DNA of 64,000 bases from Methylobacillus methanolivorans (GTDB lineage Bacteria > Pseudomonadota > Gammaproteobacteria > Burkholderiales > Methylophilaceae), in contig NZ_JAJAVF010000002.1 in assembly GCF_020531845.1 (NCBI RefSeq), forward strand, positions 1,151,543 through 1,215,542, written 5' to 3'. The translations under genes and the position numbers were made by a program. Below the pieces are notes generated by a model that saw nothing but the letters and a program-made list of their open reading frames with translations, had not been told where the DNA came from and searched no databases. Below, piece by piece: positions 39,205 to 48,691 of the stretch; within the stretch, counting starts at the first letter, position 1; each line of letters opens with the position of its first letter.

Positions 39205-40623
39205 TCAGGGCCGCATGGCATCAATCAATCGACCTAAAGTCCTGAATGCTTGTTCCACAGGCGCATCGACAGGCTTACTGTAATTGATGCGTATGCAATG
39301 ACGGCACTGACGCCTCACCGAGAACATCGGGCCGGGCGCAACGCTCACCCCCTGCGCCAAGGCTTGCTGGAACAAGGCCAGCGCATCCACATGCTCCGGC
39401 AATGCAGCCCAGAGGAAATAACCGCCATGAGGCCGTGTCACCTGTGTCTCTGCCGGGAAATATTGCGCAATCAAGTGCAGATACTGATGTTGCTGCAATT
39501 CAAACTTGGTACGTAGTTTGCGCAAGTGTCGGTCATAGCCGCCATGTTGCAGAAAGTCTGCCATGGCTGCCTGCGCAATCGTACTGGTAGAGAGCGAGGT
39601 AATCACCTTGAGGCGCTCTACCCCCCGCTCAAAACGGCTCGGCAACAAGGCCCAACCTATACGGTAGCCCGGCGCCAGGGTCTTGGAGAACGAGCTGCAA
39701 TGCATGACATACCCCTCTTGGTCATAGGCCTTGGCAGGCCTGTGCTCCTGCATGCCAAAATACAGTTCGCCATAGACATCATCCTCAATCAGTGGCACTT
39801 GGTAACGTGTCAGCAACGTAACCAAGGCTTGCTTGCGTTCCGCTGGCATCGAAACCCCCATGGGGTTCTGAAAGCTGGTCATGCTCCAGCAAGCGCGTAT
39901 CGGCGCTTTTTCCAGCATTTGCGCTAGATAATCAAGATCCATCCCATGGATTGGGTCGACAGGAATTTCTACCGCCTTGAGTTGCAAGCGCTCCAGTGCT
40001 TGCAAGCAGCCATAAAACGCTGGTGATTCGATAGCAACCAAATCACCAGGCTGGGTCACCGCCTCCAAGCACAGATTCAGCGCTTCAAACGCGCCATTGG
40101 TAATCAGGATGCTATCGACATCCGCCTCTATGCCCTGCATAAGATAACGCCGGGCAATCTGCCGACGCAGATCATGATTCCCCGGTGGCAATGATTCAAC
40201 AATCGCCGCAGGCCCCATATCGCGCGTGGCATGCGCAAGGGAACGTGAAAGCCGCTCCAGCGGGAACAAACCCGGCCAGGGAAATGCAGACCCCAATGGC
40301 ACGGTATCTGGGTCCTTGATAGAGCCGAGAATGGAAAACACCAAATCAGAGATCGTGACCTCAGTGCTCTCCTGCTCCGGCACAGGCGTACTCTTGGACG
40401 CTAGCTGCTTGATGGCATGATTACTGACGTAATAACCAGATTTGGGCTGGGCACGAATCAACCCCAGGTTTTCCAACTCGTAATACGCCCGGAACACTGT
40501 AGCTGGGCTGAGTTTGTGATGGAGGCAAGCCTGACGTACAGAGGGAAGTTTTTCGCCTGGTGCCAGCACTCCAGAGCGAATGGCAGTCGAGATATCATGC
40601 ACCAGTTTTTCATAGCGTTTCAT
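39205..40623 (-). CDS. MocR-type transcriptional regulator (GntR helix-turn-helix plus aminotransferase-like domain)
   Basis: A 472-residue fusion. The N-terminal GntR winged helix (about 1-75; YEKLVHDISTAIRSGVLAPGEKLPSVRQACLHHKLSPATVFRAYYELE) precedes a fold-type I PLP domain with ITNGAFEALNLCLEA, MTSFQNPMGVSMP and the PLP-lysine in SSFSKTLAPGYRIGW. MocR proteins use a PLP adduct as effector sensor, typically for amino-acid, GABA, taurine or vitamin B6 genes. Adjacent targets are not obvious here. The start at 40623 matches the GntR N-terminus. It follows fabB in the same direction with a terminator between them. Confidence 0.9.
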   Translation of the reverse strand: MKRYEKLVHDISTAIRSGVLAPGEKLPSVRQACLHHKLSPATVFRAYYELENLGLIRAQPKSGYYVSNHAIKQLASKSTPVPEQESTEVTISDLVFSILGSIKDPDTVPLGSAFPWPGLFPLERLSRSLAHATRDMGPAAIVESLPPGNHDLRRQIARRYLMQGIEADVDSILITNGAFEALNLCLEAVTQPGDLVAIESPAFYGCLQALERLQLKAVEIPVDPIHGMDLDYLAQMLEKAPIRACWSMTSFQNPMGVSMPAERKQALVTLLTRYQVPLIEDDVYGELYFGMQEHRPAKAYDQEGYVMHCSSFSKTLAPGYRIGWALLPSRFERGVERLKVITSLSTSTIAQAAMADFLQHGGYDRHLRKLRTKFELQQHQYLHLIAQYFPAETQVTRPHGGYFLWAALPEHVDALALFQQALAQGVSVAPGPMFSVRRQCRHCIRINYSKPVDAPVEQAFRTLGRLIDAMRP

Positions 40624-40699
40624 GCCGGTTGCTGCCTTATTTCTATCATTCCAGGAGTGACCGCCTTCAATCGCTATCATTGCGGTTCCCAGAAACGAC

Positions 40700-40725
40700 A
40701 ACGGGGCATTAGGCCCCGTTATTTT
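40700..40725 (-). terminator. Probable fabB terminator
   Basis: AACGGGGC, an ATTAG loop and GCCCCGTT form a GC-rich 8-bp hairpin directly after the fabB stop. The T tract on the minus strand is interrupted. Confidence 0.6.
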
Positions 40726-40731
40726 AGATCA

Positions 40732-41955
40732 TCACGCGAGTTGCCTGCGCGAGAAGGTCAATGTCGCATTGGTGCCACCAAACCCAAAACTGTTGGAAAC
40801 AGCAGTCTGGATATTGGCATTATCGATGCGTTTGCGCACGATGTTGAGTCCTTCGGCGGCGGGGTCAAGATTCTCAATGTTGGCAGAAGCCGCAATGAAG
40901 TTGTTTTCCATCATCAGCAAGGTATAAATCGCTTCATTCACGCCCGCAGCACCCAGCGCATGGCCAGAGAGGGACTTGGTAGAGGCAATGGCAACATCGG
41001 TGCCACCGAATACCGCACGAATAGCTTCCAGCTCCTTGACGTCACCGACTGGGGTACTGGTACCATGGGTATTGATATAGTCCACAGGGCCTTCAACACC
41101 TTGCAGAGCCAAGCGCATGCAACGCTCCGCACCTTCACCACTTGGCGCCACCATGTCATAGCCATCAGAAGTGGCACCATAACCAACGATTTCCGCATAA
41201 ATCTTCGCGCCGCGTGCCTTGGCATGCTCATACTCTTCCACCACCAGGATGCCACCGCCACCAGAAATGACGAAACCATCGCGATCAACGTCATAAGTAC
41301 GGGAAGCCTTGTCCGGCGTGTCGTTATACTTGCTCGAAAGCGCGCCCATGGCATCGAACATGAAGGAAAGCGTCCAGTGCTCTTCTTCACCACCGCCAGC
41401 GAACACGATATCCTGCTTGCCAAGCTGAATCTGCTCCACCGCGGCACCAATACAGTGAGCGCTGGTAGCACAGGCAGAGCTGATACCGTAGTTGATACCC
41501 TTGATCTGCGCTCCAGTCGCCAGGCAAGCAGAAACACCACTCGCCATCGCCTTGGTCACCATATAAGGCCCTACACGACGCACACCCTTGGCACGCAACG
41601 TATCAATGCCTGAGAGAATGTTCTCGTGGGAAGCGCCACCCTGGCCGACAATCAAGCCCGTGCGTACATTTGAAACCAGCTCTGGGGGCAGGCTGGCATC
41701 GGCAATCGCCTCCTGCATTGCCAACCAGGCATAAGCATGGCCCTTACCCATGAAACGCAACAACTTGCGGTCAATCAGGGCTTCAAGGTCCAGATTCTCA
41801 ATGGAACCAGCAACATGCGAGCGCAGCCCCTGGTCTACATATTCCTGTTGAAAGCGAATGCCTGAACGACCTGCTTGCAGGCTATCCAGGACTTCAGACT
41901 TGTTGTTACCGAGACTGGAGATGATGCCCATCCCGGTGACGACGACACGACGCAT
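40732..41955 (-). CDS. fabB: 3-oxoacyl-ACP synthase I
   Basis: Condensing enzyme that elongates unsaturated acyl-ACPs. The protein has 407 residues. The active-site Cys162 lies in [14 protein letters not shown], and the two histidines are in [13 protein letters not shown] and [14 protein letters not shown]. The C-terminal [18 protein letters not shown] is the family hallmark. Paired with fabA immediately upstream (61 nt), it forms the anaerobic unsaturated fatty-acid module, which separates FabB from FabF. Confidence 0.94.
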   Translation of the reverse strand: MRRVVVTGMGIISSLGNNKSEVLDSLQAGRSGIRFQQEYVDQGLRSHVAGSIENLDLEALIDRKLLRFMGKGHAYAWLAMQEAIADASLPPELVSNVRTGLIVGQGGASHENILSGIDTLRAKGVRRVGPYMVTKAMASGVSACLATGAQIKGINYGISSACATSAHCIGAAVEQIQLGKQDIVFAGGGEEEHWTLSFMFDAMGALSSKYNDTPDKASRTYDVDRDGFVISGGGGILVVEEYEHAKARGAKIYAEIVGYGATSDGYDMVAPSGEGAERCMRLALQGVEGPVDYINTHGTSTPVGDVKELEAIRAVFGGTDVAIASTKSLSGHALGAAGVNEAIYTLLMMENNFIAASANIENLDPAAEGLNIVRKRIDNANIQTAVSNSFGFGGTNATLTFSRRQLA

Positions 41956-42015
41956 TGCGTGCTCTCCTACATTAATTCAATCAATACCAAGTTACTGAAC
42001 AGCAGAACTTATCTG

Positions 42016-42531
42016 CTAGAAATTATCAGTGCGGGTAAACAAGCCAACGCGTAAATCATTGGCAGCATAAATCTCGCGCCCGTCAATTTCCATGTGGGCA
42101 TCGGCAATACCCATCACCAGCTTGCGCATAATCACGCGTTTCAGATCAATGCGATAGGTAATCAGCTTACCAGTTGGCAACACCTGACCGGTAAACTTCA
42201 CTTCTCCTGCACCCAAGGCGCGACCACGACCCTTGCCACCCATCCAGCCCAGGTAAAAACCCACGAGCTGCCACATGGCATCCAGGCCAAGACAGCCGGG
42301 CATAACTGGATCACCCTCAAAGTGGCAGTTAAAAAACCACAGATCGGGCCTGACATCCAACTCAGCCACAATCTGGCCATGACCATACTTACCACCATCT
42401 TCTGTAATGGAGACGATCCGGTCAAACATCAACATAGGTGGCAGGGGCAATTGTGCATTGCCTTCCCCAAACATTTCGCCACGACCGCAGGAAAGCAGTT
42501 CCTCAAAGGTAAAACTATTCTGTTTTTGCAT
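42016..42531 (-). CDS. fabA: 3-hydroxydecanoyl-ACP dehydratase/isomerase
   Basis: Introduces the cis double bond in unsaturated fatty-acid synthesis. The 171-residue hot-dog fold protein has the catalytic pair H70 ([20 protein letters not shown]) and D84. The chain begins [26 protein letters not shown] as in the E. coli enzyme. Together with fabB it forms a two-gene operon. About 250 bp of non-coding DNA separates it from the divergent mxa operon. Confidence 0.95.
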   Translation of the reverse strand: MQKQNSFTFEELLSCGRGEMFGEGNAQLPLPPMLMFDRIVSITEDGGKYGHGQIVAELDVRPDLWFFNCHFEGDPVMPGCLGLDAMWQLVGFYLGWMGGKGRGRALGAGEVKFTGQVLPTGKLITYRIDLKRVIMRKLVMGIADAHMEIDGREIYAANDLRVGLFTRTDNF

Positions 42532-42692
42532 TTAATTATTCTGTACTGGTAATCCCGTTATTTTCGCCTGAAATGCCATTTAACAAAAGCCCTAAGCAAT
42601 GAAAGTATCAATAAATCTACTTGAATGCTGTTTCAATTTCACCCGGCTATCCCCCTCCAGGGCAACAAACACCGGGCAAACAAGGAAACTAT

Positions 42693-42702
42693 ACAGATCT
42701 GT
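42693..42702. promoter_or_regulatory. Palindrome in the fabA-mxaR divergent gap
   Basis: ACAGATCTGT is a perfect 10-bp palindrome about 77 nt before the mxaR start. It could be an operator half-site pair for either divergent unit, but no known consensus matches. Confidence 0.25.
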
Positions 42703-42778
42703 TTACACCATGAATCAAAACCCCTACCATACGGGAAAATTTCCTTACACCCATTAACCTAGTACTGGAATCGACCAC

Positions 42779-43795
42779 ATGAGTGACCGTCAATTGACCG
42801 ACTGGCGTGCGCAGGCATTGCAATTAGAGAGTAATGTTAACAAGGTGGTTGTCGGTCAGGCCAATGCCGTGCGCCTGATCACGACGGCCATTTTTGCCCG
42901 TGGGCATGTACTACTGGAAGGTGATGTCGGGGTTGGCAAAACGACCTTGCTGCGCGCCTTCACGCGTGGCATTGGCGGTGGCTACCAGCGTATCGAGGGC
43001 ACAATAGATCTGATGCCCAACGATCTGGTATACCACACCTATCTCGGGGATGATGGTCGCCCACACGTCAGCCCGGGCCCGTTGCTGTCGCATGGCACCA
43101 ATCTGTCGGTGTTTTTCTTCAACGAAATCAACCGTGCCCGTCCGCAGGTGCACTCGTTACTGTTGCGCGTCATGGCAGAGCGCACCTTGTCAGCATTCAA
43201 CCGGGAACATCACTTCCCCCACATGCTGGTATTTGCTGACCGCAACCAAGTGGAAAAAGAAGAAACTTTCGAGATTCCTTCCGCCGCCCGTGACCGCTTC
43301 ATGATGGAAATCCCCATCACCGTCCCGGCAGACATCGACATCATGGAATCTCTGATTTTCGAAACCCGCTTCCACGATGTGGATGCTCTGGTAGACCAAG
43401 TGACGCCTGACATCCTGCAATTTGATGGTCTCAACCAAGTCGCAGCCCTGATCCAGTCCAGCGTGCAAGCCAGCCCTGCCCTGCGTCGCTATACGCTAGA
43501 TCTCTGGCTGGCCACCCGCACCCCAGCCGATTATGGCCTCAAGGTGGAGGGTGTAGACATTAAGCGCCTCGTTGTTGCGGGCGCCAGCCCACGCGGCATC
43601 GCCATGATGATGCGCGCTGCACGCGTCAACGCCTGGCTCAACGGGCGCGAAGCAGTGTTGCCCGAGGATATTCATGCCGTGTTCCACGAAACCATTGCAC
43701 ACCGCATGGTATTTAACCCCATCTATGAAATGCGCCGTACCGAGATCGCCCGCGAGCTGCTCAACCAGGCCATTCATAGTATCAGCGCCACCTGA
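42779..43795 (+). CDS. mxaR: MoxR-family AAA+ ATPase of the methanol dehydrogenase accessory operon
   Basis: A 338-residue MoxR ATPase, thought to act as a chaperone in assembly or activation of methanol dehydrogenase. Walker A is GDVGVGKT at residues 48-55, Walker B is VFFFNEINRARPQ (about 111-123), and sensor regions follow in EEETFEIPSAARDRF and AGASPRGIAMMMRAARVNAWL. It is the first gene of a tight six-gene rightward run, the classical MoxR + DUF58 + vWA arrangement. Symbol assigned from that context (mxaR-S-A-C-K-L). Confidence 0.88.
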   Translation: MSDRQLTDWRAQALQLESNVNKVVVGQANAVRLITTAIFARGHVLLEGDVGVGKTTLLRAFTRGIGGGYQRIEGTIDLMPNDLVYHTYLGDDGRPHVSPGPLLSHGTNLSVFFFNEINRARPQVHSLLLRVMAERTLSAFNREHHFPHMLVFADRNQVEKEETFEIPSAARDRFMMEIPITVPADIDIMESLIFETRFHDVDALVDQVTPDILQFDGLNQVAALIQSSVQASPALRRYTLDLWLATRTPADYGLKVEGVDIKRLVVAGASPRGIAMMMRAARVNAWLNGREAVLPEDIHAVFHETIAHRMVFNPIYEMRRTEIARELLNQAIHSISAT

Positions 43796-43800
43796 ACACC

Positions 43801-44661
43801 ATGCATGAGCTAGCCAAGGAGTTCAGCTACCAGATCGGCTGGCGCTCCCGCGGCCGCCACCCTGGTCGCCATGCCAGTGCCCAACGCGGCCTAGGTATGG
43901 ATTTTGTCGGCCATGCGCCGCTGATTTCCTATCCCGATCCACGCCGTATTGATCTGCGCCTCAGCCTGCGCGACCCGATGGAGCAGGTGTATGTGCGGAT
44001 TTACAACCAGCGTAGTGCAGTGCCTGTATTGGTGGCTTGTGACTTGTCTGGTTCCATGGGATTTTCCGGTCACGTGAATAAACTGAAGATTGCCGCGGAA
44101 ATCACCGCCTCAGCCGCGCAATCCGCCTCACGCGTCAATGATCCATTCGGCTTCATCGGCTTCGACGACACCGTGGGCGATGAGTGGATCATCCCCACCA
44201 GCACACGCGTACAAGCGGCTTATTTACTCGCAGAGCAACTACAAGATTACCGTCCTCCCCATGTTGGTGGTGCAGGCATCCTGCAGGTCAGCCGTCACTT
44301 GCCGCGAGAACGTGCCTTGGTGCTCCTCGTCTCGGATTTCCATATGCCACTGGAAACGCTGGAAGAAGCCCTGCTCTCCATGCAGCGTCATCACATTGTG
44401 CCCATCGTGCTGTGGGACGCTGCCGAATATAGCGCTATCCCCGAGTTTGGGCTAACACATGTCACGGACAGCGAAACTGGCGAGAAACGCACACTATTGT
44501 TGCGCAAAGCGACCCATGCCCGCATACAGGCGGCATTTGCCGAGCGGCGTGCCGCCCTCAACGCATTGTTCATGCGTTATGACTTGCCCCCTTTCTTTAT
44601 TGAGCAAGGCTTCGACGCAGATGCCTTGACGGAATACTTCTACCAGTTTGTCACGGCCTGA
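43801..44661 (+). CDS. mxaS: MxaS, DUF58 protein
   Basis: A 286-residue DUF58 protein, partner of the MoxR ATPase. The N-terminal GWRSRGRHPGRHASAQRGLGMDFVGHAPLISYPDPRRIDLRLSLRDP is typical of this family. A degenerate von Willebrand A fold begins at VPVLVACDLSGSMGF (DxSGS from D81). It starts 5 nt after mxaR and is followed by mxaA after 2 nt. Mutants in mxaS-type genes of other methylotrophs fail to assemble active, calcium-loaded methanol dehydrogenase; the molecular role is not settled. Confidence 0.87.
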   Translation: MHELAKEFSYQIGWRSRGRHPGRHASAQRGLGMDFVGHAPLISYPDPRRIDLRLSLRDPMEQVYVRIYNQRSAVPVLVACDLSGSMGFSGHVNKLKIAAEITASAAQSASRVNDPFGFIGFDDTVGDEWIIPTSTRVQAAYLLAEQLQDYRPPHVGGAGILQVSRHLPRERALVLLVSDFHMPLETLEEALLSMQRHHIVPIVLWDAAEYSAIPEFGLTHVTDSETGEKRTLLLRKATHARIQAAFAERRAALNALFMRYDLPPFFIEQGFDADALTEYFYQFVTA

Positions 44662-44663
44662 AC

Positions 44664-45614
44664 ATGCGCACATTACCTAGATTCCACCTTCTACTGCTAT
44701 TAGCCGCCATGCTCGCCAGTTCCTTGGCGTGGGCCAAAGATACCCCTGCGCAAACATCAGATGATCCACCCGTTACCATCACCGCCATTAACCCGGCTCG
44801 CGACGTCGGCTATCACGTCGGCGATATCCTCACCCGCACCATCACACTCAAGGTGTCTGACCAATACAGACTGTTGCCCACGTCATTGCCTATCCCCGGC
44901 AACCAGAAACGCCGTCAGAACAAGGAGCAAGGGATAGAAATCTATGCCAGCAAACTGAGTGAATCGCACAAGAATGGTCAAAATATCTACACGCTCGAAC
45001 TCAGCTATCAGGTATTCACCTCCAGTATCGTCGCCAAGCCAACAGCCCTGCCTCCCGAATTCGTGAAATTTTCAGGCAATGGCAAGTTGTTCCAAGTCCG
45101 TATCCCGAGCTGGAATTTCCGCATTTCACCATTAGCCGTTTATGGCTCAGTTAATATCAGCAAGGACATGAGCCCATTTCGTGGCCCCTTGCTGATCAGC
45201 GATAGCAAACATCAACACGCCCTCATTGCAGCATTTACCGTGCTGGGCGTGAGCCTGCTCGGCTTGCTCTACATCCTGGGCAATCATGCCTGGCTACCGA
45301 AAATGGGCGGGCCATTTGCCAAGGCATATCGCAAGGTCAGGAAAACCAGCGCAGATACCCCCGGGTTGGAAAACGCCATCAACCATCTACATCAGGCTTT
45401 CAAACATAGTTGTGGGCAAAGCGTCTTCAGTGCAGAAGAGATTATCCAGATCAAACCTGCTTTCGCGCCGCTGGCTGACGATATAACTCGCTTCTTTTTA
45501 TTGTCCCGCGCAATATTTTTCGATAGCTCGGAGCAAAACATCCCGGCAGATCCGCATCTATGGCTGCGCCAGTTCAGCCGCCGCTGCCGCGACATCGAGC
45601 GGGGGATGAAGTGA
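44664..45614 (+). CDS. mxaA: MxaA, membrane-anchored methanol dehydrogenase assembly protein
   Basis: A 316-residue protein with an N-terminal signal (ASSLAWA near residues 18-24), a periplasmic beta-rich domain (about 25-175; VTITAINPARDVGYHVGDILTRTITLKV), one membrane segment (about 193-213; HALIAAFTVLGVSLLGLLYILG) and a cytoplasmic C-terminal domain. MxaA is required for calcium insertion into methanol dehydrogenase in other methylotrophs. It fits between mxaS and mxaC with a 4-nt overlap (GTGA) into mxaC. Confidence 0.85.
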   Translation: MRTLPRFHLLLLLAAMLASSLAWAKDTPAQTSDDPPVTITAINPARDVGYHVGDILTRTITLKVSDQYRLLPTSLPIPGNQKRRQNKEQGIEIYASKLSESHKNGQNIYTLELSYQVFTSSIVAKPTALPPEFVKFSGNGKLFQVRIPSWNFRISPLAVYGSVNISKDMSPFRGPLLISDSKHQHALIAAFTVLGVSLLGLLYILGNHAWLPKMGGPFAKAYRKVRKTSADTPGLENAINHLHQAFKHSCGQSVFSAEEIIQIKPAFAPLADDITRFFLLSRAIFFDSSEQNIPADPHLWLRQFSRRCRDIERGMK

Positions 45615-46591
45615 GCTTCACCCATGCCTGGTTGCTCATGCTGCTGCCTCTCAGCTTGGTGCCGTTATTGCTGGATCGCCAGCATAGCCGCAGCTATTCT
45701 TGGCTAGGCCTGTTGCCGCGTGACCGCATATCCGATCTCCTTGGCATCCTGCTGAAAATCCTTGCTGCACTGGCATTGTGCTTCATGTTGCTAGGAGCAG
45801 CCGGGCCGGCCACTGATGCGCAATATATCGAGCGCATTGGCCAAGGTGCGCAACTGGTGCTAGTGATTGACCGTAGTGCCAGTATGGACGAGGCCTTCTC
45901 CGGTGCCGAGGCCAGCGGCGTTGCCGGGGAATCGAAAGCCGCTGCTGCCGAGCGCCTGATCACGCGCTTTGTGCAAGAGCGCAGCAATGACATGTTCGGC
46001 ATGGTGACCTTCAGCAACTCTGCCATGCACGCCCTGCCATTGACGGACAATCGCGAGGCCATATTGGCGGCCATCCGCGCCGCAGGTGGTGCTGCCTTGT
46101 TCCAGACCAATATAGGCAGCGGGCTTACCACAGGGCTTGCCCAGTTCGACAAGACACCAGATTCAGGCTCACGCGCCATCATCTTGCTCTCTGACGGCGG
46201 TGGCCGCATGGGTGCCAACACGCAGCAGAAAATCCGTGACTGGCTGGAGCGCATGAACGTCACACTGTATTGGATTGTGCTGCGTCAACCAGGTGCAACC
46301 AGCATCTTCGATACCAGCTATGTACCACCCGAGGACAAACCCTTGCCCCCGGCACTGGAGCTGAATGATTTCTTCAAGACACTGCGTACTAGCTACCAGG
46401 CCTACGAGGCCGAAGACCCGAAATCGCTGGCTACCGCCATCGAGGACATCAACCGCAAAGAAAAAAAACCTATCCGCTACCAGGAAGAAATTCCTGGTCG
46501 TGATTTCGCTCCCTATTGCTACCTGCTGGCAGCCATGCTGTTGTCATTGCTGCTGCTAGCCAAATTCATTGAGGTCAGAACATGGCACTAA
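45611..46591 (+). CDS. mxaC: MxaC, von Willebrand A domain membrane protein
   Basis: A 326-residue protein with membrane segments at the N-terminus (about 4-22 and 45-63) and near the C-terminus (about 300-320). A vWA domain between them has the metal-ion-dependent adhesion motif DRSAS at residues 87-91 (LVLVIDRSASMDEAF) and the later ILLSDGGGRMG. The start is GTG 45611, overlapping the mxaA stop (GTGA) with GGGGGAT upstream. The longer upstream frame lies within mxaA. It probably works with MxaL and the MoxR ATPase in dehydrogenase maturation. Confidence 0.86.
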   Translation: MSFTHAWLLMLLPLSLVPLLLDRQHSRSYSWLGLLPRDRISDLLGILLKILAALALCFMLLGAAGPATDAQYIERIGQGAQLVLVIDRSASMDEAFSGAEASGVAGESKAAAAERLITRFVQERSNDMFGMVTFSNSAMHALPLTDNREAILAAIRAAGGAALFQTNIGSGLTTGLAQFDKTPDSGSRAIILLSDGGGRMGANTQQKIRDWLERMNVTLYWIVLRQPGATSIFDTSYVPPEDKPLPPALELNDFFKTLRTSYQAYEAEDPKSLATAIEDINRKEKKPIRYQEEIPGRDFAPYCYLLAAMLLSLLLLAKFIEVRTWH

Positions 46592-47118
46592 GCGCCAGAA
46601 AACTCACCTGGGGGCTTACCCTCCTCGCCCTTGCCTCTACAGGCATCGCCGGTTGGCAGGTGTTGCAGATCAAACAGATTGCTGCATTCAACCAGGCCAT
46701 CCAGCAGGGCAAGACCCCGAGCACACGCCAGGATAGCTATGAAGCCAAGTTCGCAGTCGCTTATTGGCAGGCACGCAACGGGCGCTACCAAGAGGCCACG
46801 CAACTGTTCGGGCAACTGTTAGACAAAGGCAACCATACCCAGCAATCCGCTGCCCAATTCAACACAGGCAATATCTTCTTTTTGCGTGGCCTCATTATTA
46901 ATGGCCGTGATCTCACTGTACGCGACGAAACCGAGTATCTGCTCAACCAGGCACGCACCGCCTACGAACAATCCCTGCGCCTTGACAACAACTTCTGGGA
47001 TGCCCGCCACAACCTTGACCGCGTGCTGAGCATGCTGCCATCCAATCCTACACCGGGGTCAGGCGAATCAGACTCGCCCGGCCTGATCATGGGCAACATC
47101 CCGGTAGGATTGCCATAG
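46582..47118 (+). CDS. mxaK: MxaK
   Basis: A 178-residue membrane-anchored protein: one hydrophobic N-terminal segment (about 8-27), then TPR-like helices (FAVAYWQARNGRYQEATQLFGQLLDKG, FNTGNIFFLRG, ARTAYEQSLRLDNNFWDARHNLDRVL). It overlaps the mxaC end by 10 nt. MxaK is required with MxaA and MxaL for active methanol dehydrogenase in other species. No catalytic motif is present; a scaffold role is likely. Confidence 0.83.
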   Translation: MALSARKLTWGLTLLALASTGIAGWQVLQIKQIAAFNQAIQQGKTPSTRQDSYEAKFAVAYWQARNGRYQEATQLFGQLLDKGNHTQQSAAQFNTGNIFFLRGLIINGRDLTVRDETEYLLNQARTAYEQSLRLDNNFWDARHNLDRVLSMLPSNPTPGSGESDSPGLIMGNIPVGLP

Positions 47119-47125
47119 CCCCATC

Positions 47126-48085
47126 ATGCTACCAGCCCACCTCAAACCTTATCTGCACCGCGAAACCCTGCTGCCGCTGCTGGCCTTGCTGCTGCTATTG
47201 GCCGCCGCATGCAAGCCCACTATCCCGGTGCCGCACAATATCTACAGCACCATGCTGGTCATCGACATTAGCCAGAGCATGAATACCAAGGGCATGAGCT
47301 GGCGCGGCGACGATATTTCCCGGCTGGAATACACCAAACACATTGCCCACGACCTGGTCGCCAGCATGCCCTGCGGCAACCGCGTCAGTCTGGCCTTCTT
47401 CTCCGGGCTGAGCGTAGCAGCCCTATATACGCCAATCGAAGTCTGTGCAAATTATGCCGCCATCCAGGACACCATTGCCCGCATTGAATGGCGCCAAGCA
47501 TGGGCAGGCAACACCCGCCTGCGTGAAGGCGTTGACTCCCTCGCCCGCCTGCTACGCACCATGCCAGAACCCACCCAGGCTATCTTCTTCACCGATGGTG
47601 AAGAAGCCCCGCGCCTGCACGCCTTCAATACCCGCGACCTCAGCGATTTCCAGAAAGACGGCGATTGGCTGCTAGTCGGCATTGGCAGCAAGGAGCCACA
47701 CCCCATTCCCAAGTTCGATGAAAATAATAAGCTACTGGGTTACTGGTCAGCTGAAAACTTCGTCCTGCAACCCGGCGTAGCGCAAATCTCCCAGCAAAAC
47801 CTTGGCACACGCGACAAGGGCACCGCAGTATCGGAAAATGACCGCTACCAATCCACCCTGGATGAGGAATACCTGATCAAACTCAGCGAAGAAATCGGCG
47901 CTACCTATGTCAATGGTGACAGCTTGGAAGATGTCAAAAGCGCCATGCACGAACTCAAACCCAGCCGTCGAGACTTTGCGCCAATGCAGATTGACTGGCT
48001 GCTTGCGATAATTGCTGGGGGATTAGTGCTTGCTTCGTATACGCCGCAGCGATTGAGGAAAGTGTTGAAACACGTTTTGCATTAA
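47126..48085 (+). CDS. mxaL: MxaL, von Willebrand A domain membrane protein
   Basis: A 319-residue protein with an N-terminal hydrophobic segment (about 14-28), a vWA domain with the metal site DISQS at residues 47-51 (TMLVIDISQSMNTKG) and AIFFTDGEEAPRL, and a C-terminal anchor (about 288-306; MQIDWLLAIIAGGLVLASY). It is the last gene of the mxa run (7 nt after mxaK); very AT-rich DNA and an abrupt change of base composition follow. The mxaD/E/H genes that continue this operon in some methylotrophs are not present here. Confidence 0.86.
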   Translation: MLPAHLKPYLHRETLLPLLALLLLLAAACKPTIPVPHNIYSTMLVIDISQSMNTKGMSWRGDDISRLEYTKHIAHDLVASMPCGNRVSLAFFSGLSVAALYTPIEVCANYAAIQDTIARIEWRQAWAGNTRLREGVDSLARLLRTMPEPTQAIFFTDGEEAPRLHAFNTRDLSDFQKDGDWLLVGIGSKEPHPIPKFDENNKLLGYWSAENFVLQPGVAQISQQNLGTRDKGTAVSENDRYQSTLDEEYLIKLSEEIGATYVNGDSLEDVKSAMHELKPSRRDFAPMQIDWLLAIIAGGLVLASYTPQRLRKVLKHVLH

Positions 48086-48247
48086 AAATAAAATAGTAAA
48101 AATTTTATAAATAAGCAAAAATCATTACCTAAACACTAATAGCATCAGATATCATACTGCACTAATCCCTGTTAGTTATCACGCTCTACATAAGCTACTA
48201 CTATAGCCCCCATACATTTGACATAGTTATAACCAAAAGAATTAAAA

Positions 48248-48691
48248 ATGAAACACTTTCTATTAGGCTTGCTGTTGGCAGGAACATGTCTATCAGCATC
48301 AGGACGAGAATTCCACATTTGTGACAGTAAAGTTGATGGTACTTCAATTTGCGTTTTACAAAGTCAATTCGCCGAATACATTAATAAGAACTCCCCAACA
48401 AGCAGAGGAAATGTTCTAATCCTTACAGCGACAGCAATTGATAATGTTGTTCTAATAAATGGTGTAATTCAATCCCCAACACAAGAACTTCTTAAAGAGT
48501 TTAAGGTAAAATCTAAAAAAGAGCTTTTCGCCGCGGCAACCTCTGCAATGTCCAGAAACACTTCTAATAAAGAAATATGTACTCTAGGCTCTTCGTCCAG
48601 AAGTCTTATTGAGGCTGGTGGAGAAATGATTTATAACTTCAAGCTAGCAGATGGTACTCCATTCGCCTTATTACTGGTTAACAGATGCTAA
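48248..48691 (+). CDS. Exported four-cysteine protein of unknown function (paralogue 1)
   Basis: A 147-residue protein with a signal peptide (MKHFLLGLLLAGTCLSASG). The mature part contains cysteines in HICDSK, SICVL, EICTL and at the very C-terminus (LLVNRC). The same four-cysteine pattern and a shared IEAGGE..Y block occur in the next gene, so the two are diverged paralogues. They overlap by 7 nt. The DNA is clearly more AT-rich than the mxa genes, suggesting acquisition. I do not recognise the family; two disulfides and a periplasmic location are inferred. Confidence 0.75.
   Translation: MKHFLLGLLLAGTCLSASGREFHICDSKVDGTSICVLQSQFAEYINKNSPTSRGNVLILTATAIDNVVLINGVIQSPTQELLKEFKVKSKKELFAAATSAMSRNTSNKEICTLGSSSRSLIEAGGEMIYNFKLADGTPFALLLVNRC

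Noticed and set aside
40417..41613. A 398-codon open frame on the plus strand
   Set aside because: Antisense to fabB and the MocR gene, both with clear catalytic motifs.
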